Assembly: GCA_035236585.1 (NCBI GenBank)
Contig: CP141130.1
Span: 33,305,501 to 33,369,500, forward strand
DNA from: Warburgia ugandensis
Lineage: Eukaryota > Streptophyta > Magnoliopsida > Canellales > Canellaceae
Length of the DNA: 64,000 nucleotides
Reading direction: 5' to 3'
Numbering within the stretch: position 1 is the stretch's first letter; each line of letters begins with the position of its first letter. The notes beneath the pieces are model-generated. The model worked only from the letters and a program-made list of their open reading frames with translations, searched no databases and had not been told where the DNA came from. Positions 56,955 to 64,000 of the stretch are shown piece by piece. The position numbers and the translations under genes are program-made.

Positions 56955-59838
56955 TGTTAAATATTTAGTTTTGCATAAAAATTACCCAACTAGTACCCAT
57001 GTGCTACAACTTATAGGGGTAAATTAGTGTTTTTAGACCAAAATTCATAACACATGCATTTTCGAACTAATAACGCAAAAGTTTGCTATTTTGTAGCTCT
57101 AGAGGCTAATCCAAGGTAAGTATGTGATCAATCATATTTTTCTAAGATTTAATTAGGGTTTTTCACTTTTGTAGGAAGTAAGATGGTGATCCAATAGCCA
57201 AGATTGATAGGGATGAAATTAAAGATCAAGATCAAAGATCGAGTCAAAGCCTCAAAATCATCACTTCAACATAAATCAAAGGCCAAGATCATCTTGTGGA
57301 TGAGTAATTGAGGTGATTAAAGGAGCTAAATATGGCCAAAGTGGGCTCATGAAGTAAGCCATGCATTCCCACCACCTTTGCATGGGAGCCACTTAAGCCA
57401 CCTTAGCCATTAAAGCCATGAAAAAAGTGATAAACCATACAAGCTACTCAAACCTTGAAGCCAACCATTGAATCCACTTAAGCCACCAAGGAATGAGTCA
57501 TCAAGCCAAGGAGGAGTGACATATGGAGTCACACAATTGGAGCATCAATTCATGTAACTTTCCTATGTTAAGAGTGTGATTTTGAAGAGATTAATGTAAA
57601 AGATAAGATTATTATGCATGAAGGGACCCATAAAGAGAGGAAAAACCACTTTCTTAATCCATTTCCTAACCCTAATCCACCCATCTTACTAGGGTTCTAC
57701 ATTTTTAAGTGAAGGAGGGAGCAACCATCCAAAAGGGGGATGCCTCCCCACTTTCCTATTTGTTGATCAAGGGTTTCCTAAATAGGAAACCTTAGATCTA
57801 CTTCAATTCAAGCAACTTCGAAACCCTAGATCTTTTCACATATTTCTTAAACCTTATTCATTGAATTTTCATCAACCAAACATTGCAAAATTAGAAGGGA
57901 AAGAGCTCCACCATCCTTTTATGAAAAAGATGCCTATATCCTTTTCAAAATTAGAAGCTAGCAAGCCGATGCTTCTTATCTCTCTCTTATGTCATGTTTA
58001 TGACATCATCTTTTTAATTCATCTTCCACCTAACCTTCCTCATTAAATACCTTACTCCTAGTTAGAAAACCACTCATCTACATATAGCCCCATAGTCCAT
58101 ACGAATTTTCCAAGTAGAGGTGGGTGACACACCTTGAAATCAAGCTTTCCTTTGGTATTATTTGCTTCTGGACCTTGGAATTTCTTAGATGCTTTTCTTC
58201 ATTTAGTTTTCTAGTTATTGTATTGGTTATTTTCTCTCAAATTCAGGTTAGTAGTTTGCTTGCATTGGTTTGGTTTTCATTGCTTAGCTTTCATTGTTTT
58301 GCTTTCTAGTTTTGCACCTTTCTTTCCATCTAGCTTTCTCCTTTCTTCTTTACCTCAATTCTACTTGTTTTTTTTTATTTTTTATTCTATCAAGATTCAA
58401 GTTAGTTATTCTCTGGGAGTGACAGCCAAGAGAATAGCTAGCATAAATCCATAATTTTCTCACTTGAATTTCATGTTTTCTATCCTCTTTTTCTCTTAGT
58501 TTTAGGCTATTTTCCCTTAGTTAGTTCACCCACTTAGCCCTTGTTTTCCATAAATTCCTTTCTAGATTTTCTTTGCATGTCATTAAAATTTAGAGTGTGA
58601 GCATTAGATTGGAATTTTTTTGTTGTTTATATAGGATTCTAGGCTTCAGAAAATTGCATAATTTTCATATTTTGTGGACAGTTTTATGTGCACAATTTTG
58701 ATGTAACTTGGATATCATTAAATAAAGTTTTGTCAGAACTATTGTTATGGAATATTTATTTATGAATTTCCATCATAAATGTACTTTGGATCTAGAAATT
58801 TTTTTTTTTTGCGTAAAGGTTATGGCTTCAATAGCTTTCTAATGTAAGCTTTATTAACTATTCTTAAGTACAGAAATCTGGAAATTGGTTTTTCCTTAAC
58901 TTTGTGATTTGATTCCAACCATCAAAACCTCTTATTTTCTTGAGTACTTTGGTACCAATTTGGATTTTTATGTTGTTTATTAGATCCCATAGTCATTTTG
59001 CATAGTAGCTCATTGTATGTACATTAAAAATCACCATTTTTAGGGCTCCAAAATCATGTGCACAATCCAAAAACCATGCACATGGTTCTAAATCCCATTC
59101 CTTATTGATTCTTGGTTAATTTAGTTACTTAATTTAGTTTTAATAGTATTTATTGCATTATTTACATCTTATTTTAGGTTTAGAAAGTTTTTTTTTTTGA
59201 AGTTTAGAAAGTTCAATCTTTAGGAAGTTTTAGGATTAAAAAAGTGAAAGTCCCTTTAATTGTAGTTTCTATTCGCATGCATGTTTCTAATTTTTTATTA
59301 AAGTTAGTTAGGTCTCATTAGTTTTTTGTTTTTTTTATTTTTATGTTATTTTAGTCTTAGAAAGTTTCCTAATTTTTTTTTATAAAGTTCTAACTTTAGA
59401 AAGTTTCTAATTCTACTTTAGGAAAGTGTTAATTTAAGAAATTTTCCATTTTAGTAGTTTCCTTAGTTTATGTTTCCTAGATTAATTCATGCTTTCTTTG
59501 AATTTGTTTCCTTTAGTTAAATGCATGTTAGTCAAGGAAAATTAAATTAGTAAAGTAATAAAATTAGATGTTTTTAATTTGGGAAAGTTTTAATTCAAGT
59601 ACATGTTTTAGGAAAGTTTTCAATTTAATATGTTTCTTATTTTTTCTTAGTTTCCAAATTCATGTTTTAATTTCCATTCTTAATTTAGGACAAAAATCAC
59701 TTGAATTTTGGTAGGTTCAATAGTTTAAAGTGGGGACCACTAGCATCACAATAATTCACTCCTAGTGGGATCAACCTCACTATTGTACTATATTGCAAAT
59801 GATTTGTGCAGTTATGAGTTTTAATTAAAACAACAACA
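56955..59838 (+). mobile_element. 5' LTR of the Athila-like element
   Basis: It starts TGTTAAATATTTAG, ends AACAACAACA and is 2,884 bp. It is collinear with the solo LTR at 30117-32827. It is followed by a decayed primer site and by gag and pol on the same strand, which makes it the 5' LTR. The left flank GCTAG should be the target duplication, but the partner end is outside the window. Frames at 57861-58454 are not conserved in the solo LTR and are not genes. Confidence 0.75.
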
Positions 59839-59863
59839 AGTTTTTAGCACCATTGTAGGAGAG
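59839..59863 (+). other. Degraded Athila-type primer-binding site
   Basis: Directly after the LTR lies TTTTTAGCACCATTGTAGG, which resembles the TTTTTGGCGCC(A/G)TTGCCGG signature that follows Athila 5' LTRs, with several transitions. The match is by pattern memory only. Confidence 0.55.
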
Positions 59864-60993
59864 TTGCGATAATTTGTACAATTTTTCATACTTTAGATTA
59901 TTTTTCTCTAGTCTAGGTTTATAGTGCATTAGATTAGGACTTGCATTTATTGCTATTTCCCTTAAATTGACCATATTTCTTTAATTTTTGTGCAAGAGAA
60001 ATTGGCAAAGGAGCCGAGATGATCCTGTGGGCCACGGCTTCATCACCTTAAATTAGGTTTTATTGCTTTCTTAGATTTGGATTGAGTAAAACTTGTAGTG
60101 AGGCCCATTGTAAATTGTAATTTCTTTATTATTTAATTTTAAATGGGTTATAATAATACATGGCAGGTGTGGGGTATGGTGGCCCACACTTGATCATCAT
60201 TGGACCCCTCACTATGACTATCTCTCACTAAATTTTTAGCAGAATTTGCATTTAGTATAATTTTCATTTGAATGTTAGTATAATTCATATAGATTAGGAG
60301 CATCCATTGATAATTATTGCATCTTTACTTAGGATTGTTGCATTAGAGCACCAATGGAATTAATGATAGTAAGGGCCCCACAAGAACCCTTATAAGATAA
60401 GGTCTGGATACATCCCTAGTTCCTTGGCCCACCTAGGAATCAATCAACATCCTTGTATGCCACGATCCCATCCCTTAAACATCCTTGTGGTTATAATGGG
60501 TGTCTTCTTAGTGATTTATCCATGCCTTTTGTTGATGTTAGTAGAGGTCTAACACCTCCTAACACAAGGATTGTATTAACCACTTTTGAGCAAAACCTAA
60601 TTGGTAAGCAGTAGTCAAATATGGACAAAAGGAGGAGTTGTTTATATTTAGGTCTAAGAAACTACCACCTATGAGTTAAACAAAGATAATCAAGTCACTA
60701 TTTAATTAGTGCTTACTAAGATTTGTTTACACATCACATAGAGTTAGAGTCAACATTTAGATTAAGACATTTAGCTTAGGGTAGTTTATACAAGGGTGTT
60801 GATCTCTGAACTCAGAGATAATATCCTTCAACCCAGAGATTCAACGCAACCTAAGACAAGGTGAAAGAAACCAAGTGCTTATCCCCATGGATGAACACTA
60901 GCAGAAGTTGAGTGCAAGGCAATTAGCTATTTCTATGTGCCTGTACAACTCAACACCCCATCCTGCTTAGCTTTACATCCTACAAATGCTGAC
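59864..60993 (+). mobile_element. Untranslated leader / decayed gag start of the Athila-like element
   Basis: About 1.1 kb between the primer site and the first clear gag motifs. No open coding; the last part may be the degraded gag N-terminus. Confidence 0.5.
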
Positions 60994-61912
60994 CACTTTG
61001 AGTTAAAGTTGGGAGTCATTCAATTACTCCCCACCTTTTATGGTTGAGACTAAGAAGACCCCTACCTACATATGAAGGAGCTCCTTAATATTTGCACCAC
61101 ATTTAGGTTTTGAAAATTTTTGGACGATTCTATTAGGTTTAGGCTATCCTCTTTCTCACTAAAGGACAAAGCCAAATCATGTCTTAATTCTTTGGAGGTA
61201 GGCTCCATAAATACATGGGATCAATTGTCTAAGATGTTTTTGAACAAATTCTTCCCCATTCACAAAACTAATGCCCTTCATCATAAAATTATCAATTTCC
61301 AACAAAGGGATAATGAACAGTATTACGAGTGCTAGGAACGATGGGATGAATTTTTGGAAAAATGCCCTCATCATGGATTTGAGAAATGGTAGCAAGTTCA
61401 ATACTTCTATGAGGCATTAACACCTCAAAACAAACAAATGGTAGATGTAGTGAGTGGAGTGACCCTCATGCTAAAAGATGAGAGAGAGGCTTGGGAGTTC
61501 TTTGAAACATTAGTTGATAATTCCTAGCAGTGGGGTTATTCAAATAGGCGAGAGAGAACTAACCAAGCTCCAAAGGAAGGGGGTTTTATATGAGATAGGA
61601 ATGTATACAGATATATCCTATAAGCTTGACTCTGTAGTTGAAAAATTAAACAAACTAGAGCCTTTAGGTGTAAGAATGGACAAGCTTGAGATTATGTTTC
61701 AATCTTTCATGGCTGCTACTTTATCCCATAAACCTCCACAAGAGGTATGCACTACTTGTTCTCATCTAGCTTCAACCTATCTATCTAATAAAGTATACCT
61801 TGAATATCTTGTAGACCAAGTGAATGCATTGAATGCATATTGCCAACCTAGCAACAACCTGTATTCTGAGACCTACAACCATAGATGGGCTAGGCATCCC
61901 AATTTTTCTTAG
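60994..61912 (+). pseudogene. Athila-like gag (stops and a frameshift)
   Basis: One frame from 60994 reads through gag landmarks: HFELKLGVIQLLPTFYG, EDPYLHMKELLNICTTF, then the open piece 61120-61335 with FSLKDKAKSCLNSL, FFPIHKTNALHHKIINF and NEQYYEC, then ERWDEFLEKCPHHGFEKW and FYEALTPQNKQMVD. In-frame stops interrupt it several times. Near 61575 the frame shifts by one into an open piece (61514-61912) with GVLYEIGMYTDISYKLDSV and a C-terminal PSNNLYSETYNHRWARHPNF. This order is characteristic of Athila/Tat-type gag. It cannot make an intact capsid protein. Confidence 0.82.
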
Positions 61913-62639
61913 TCAAAGAATAGTCACCACGGGAGACCGCAAATGAACCTCCTACCCAAACTTTTCCTCCTAGGGCTATAAGTCCTCAACAGCCACTTGG
62001 CTTTCAACAACCTCAACAACTAAAGAAACCATCTTTAAAGGATAGAATTCAGAATTCAGAGCATGTTTGAAAAATAGAATGAAGAAATAAAAAGGGCTCT
62101 AAACCAATTCCAAAATATCAATTCTTAAGTCCTAGATAAATTAAATATGTAGGTAAGGCAATTGTCAACTGAATTACAAAATAGAGGAAAGGGTTAGATC
62201 CCTAATGAACCCATCCCCATCCCCAACCCTAAGTTTCAATTTGAGATAGGGTTAAGTTCTTAAAATTAGAACCCTCATGAGCATGCTAAGTCTATAACCA
62301 CCCTCAAGAGCGGTCGTTAGATAGATAACAAAGTAGGGTAAGATAAGGAAATTGTAAAGGAGAAAGAGGCAACCAAACATAGGAGAAAGCGAAAAGACAA
62401 AAAAACATGGAGAACCTATAGTGGAGGCATCCTATGTGCCTAAAGCCCCTTTTTCTTAGTTACTGAACAAGGTTAGAAAGGAAACAAACTTCAATGAGTT
62501 AATGGATGTATTTAAACATGTCCAAATCAATATTCCATTACTTAATGCAATTACAGACATCCCCACCTAAGCCAAGTTCTTAAAAGAGATCTGCACAAGA
62601 AAAAGAAATGTAAATGTACTAACAAAAGCTTTCCTCACT

Positions 62640-63218
62640 AAGTAGGTAAGCTCTTTGATTCAACACAAGACCCCACTGAAGTTTAGAGACCCATGGTGTC
62701 CTACCATTTACTGCATTATTGGTGATCATGTCATAGATAGGGAATTACTTGACCTAGGGGCAAGTATTAACTTGTTGCCATGCTTTGTCTATGAGCATTT
62801 AAGACTCGATGAGTTAAAACCAACCATTACCATGCTGTAATCAACAAATACATCTATCAAAATACCACATGGTTTGGTTGGGGGTGTCTTGATATAGCTA
62901 GACCAGTTCTATTACCTCATTGATTTCATTGTATTGGACACACAACTTGTATCTAATCCAGACAGTCAGATTCTAGTCATACTTGGACATCCATTCTAAG
63001 TGACGTCCAACACCATTATTAACTATAAGAATGGTGTAATGAAATTGTCATTTGACAGCATGAAAGTTAAGCTAAATGTCTTTAATGTTGATCAACAACA
63101 TTTAGAGCTTGATGATTCTTGTGATGTCAATTTGATCGAGAGTACAATTAATGAAATTCATCCACCATTATCCATCTTTGACCCACTAGAGGCTTGTCTT
63201 ATGAAGTTTAATGTATAA
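62640..63218 (+). pseudogene. Athila-like aspartic protease (decayed)
   Basis: The open piece 62655-62840 contains PTIYCIIGDHVIDRELLDLG with the catalytic D-L-G-A-S motif (ELLDLGASINLLP), intact in its key residues. After a break, 63000-63218 carries the C-terminal block NTIINYKNGVMKLSF, where the family has a 'GRPFLATSNA' stretch just before it. A stop at 62998-63000 and others between the pieces disable it. Between gag and this region (61913-62640) only degraded coding with many stops is seen. Confidence 0.8.
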
Positions 63219-63289
63219 TTTGATATAGACAAGTCTATTGAGGAGGTAAACAACCTTCTAGAGGCTGCTCCAATCATGGATACCTCCAA

Positions 63290-63949
63290 GTGGGGTCCTT
63301 ATGTGGATCCACTTCCACTTCTAAATCTGTCCTTGCACCCTCGATAGAGCAACCACCATATCTGGACCTAAAACCCTTGCCCGACAACTTGAAATATTCA
63401 TACCTAGGCTCAGATGAAACCTTACTTATGATAATAGCATTAGATTTAGATAATGAATATGAGGGTAAGCTTTTAAAGGTTCTTAAAGGACATAAAATTG
63501 CTCTACGGTGGACGATAGCAGACATACAAGGGATTAGTCCAGCTATATGCATGCATAGGTTACACCTAAAAGAAAATGCAAAGCCATCTAGGGAAACCCA
63601 AAGATGGATGAACCCCCACATGAAGGACATGGTTAGAGATGAAGTCCTAAAGCTCTTAGATGTTGCCATTATATATCCTATCTCTGACAGTACTTGGGTC
63701 AGCCGCGTTCAGGTTGTACCTAAGAAATTTGGTGTCATAGTAGTAAAAAATGAGGATAATGAATTAGTACCCACCCACATGACCATTGGGTGGAGAGTTT
63801 GTATTGACTACTATAAATTGAACACGATCATGAGGAAAGATCATTTCCCTTTACCATTCATTAACCAAATGCTAGAGAGGTTGGTCAGACATAGCTATTA
63901 CTATTTTCTAGATGGATATTCTAGTTACAACCATATTCTTGTAGTAGCA
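63290..63949 (+). pseudogene. Athila-like reverse transcriptase, N-terminal part, running toward the window end
   Basis: A 220-codon frame covers the protease-RT linker and RT fingers: CMHRLHLKENAKPSRETQRW, MVRDEVLKLLDVAIIYPISD, VQVVPKKFGVIVVKN, WRVCIDYYKLNTIMRKDHFP and LPFINQMLERL, then FLDGYSSYNHI. Stops follow at 63950 and 63956, after which the same frame continues as EKTTFTCPFATFAY to the end of the window. The catalytic Y-x-D-D block lies beyond the window. The minus frame 63274-63669 is a shadow. Confidence 0.85.
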
Positions 63950-64000
63950 TAGGATTAGGAGAAGACCACCTTCACTTGCCCTTTTGCAACCTTTGCCTAC

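Noticed and set aside
63274-63669. 131-codon minus-strand frame
   Set aside because: Shadow of the Athila-like reverse transcriptase frame on the plus strand.
1-64000. tRNA, rRNA or intact host genes
   Set aside because: I found no tRNA cloverleaf-like or rRNA sequence and no protein frame that looks like a host gene. Tools such as tRNAscan-SE would be needed to be certain.

Overview
This window looks like intergenic, repeat-dense DNA from a plant, most likely an angiosperm with a transposon-rich genome. That reading rests on Ty3/gypsy elements of plant type (Tekay-like chromoviruses primed by initiator Met-tRNA, and an Athila-like element), on a CACTA remnant with a Ulp1-like protease, and on the complete absence of recognisable host genes, rRNA or tRNA. 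I cannot name the species. Almost every long reading frame lies inside a repeated LTR or is a fragment of gag-pol broken by stops and frameshifts, so nothing here is likely to encode a working protein.

Layout. (1) <1-2142 and 9230-~10246: an old, divergent LTR (called G) split by element A. (2) 2143-9224: element A, minus strand, with a perfect 5-bp target duplication (CGTCA), two LTRs and a 3.4-kb non-coding interior. (3) ~10911-12735: remnant of a CACTA DNA transposon on the plus strand, with a multi-exon Ulp1/C48-type protease pseudogene followed by subterminal repeats and a CACTA-type terminus. (4) 13511-22372: element B, a fuller copy of the same non-autonomous family as A, with target duplication GAAAC. 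(5) 22378-30111: mostly unassigned AT-rich DNA, with a ~164-bp tandem repeat near 23.2-24.0 kb and a decayed LTR-like stretch near 27.5-30.1 kb. (6) 30117-32827: solo LTR of an Athila-like family, plus strand, target duplication AAAAG. (7) 32951-52851: a 20-kb minus-strand array LTR-interior-LTR-interior-LTR made of two related Tekay-like elements, C and D. The shared middle LTR is a chimera of the two families and carries a 194-bp piece of element D's interior. (8) ~52852-54548: truncated inverted LTR of the Athila-like family. (9) 54549-56954: part of a further element, F, of the same LTR family as G. (10) 56955 to the window end: Athila-like element inserted in F, with 5' LTR, degraded primer site, gag, protease and the start of reverse transcriptase; it runs off the window.

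How the parts relate. A and B have the signals needed for mobilisation (LTRs, TATA boxes, primer-binding site, polypurine tract) but no proteins, as expected of large retrotransposon derivatives (LARDs) that borrow proteins from an autonomous relative. C retains recognisable gag, protease, reverse transcriptase, RNase H, integrase and chromodomain, all decayed. D retains only gag. The nested insertions record several rounds of activity. The most interesting points are the chimeric LTR, the coding-free A/B family, a conserved hairpin in the untranslated leaders, and the Ulp1-like CACTA pseudogene whose reading frame still continues across an intron. All homology statements are by eye, without database searches.
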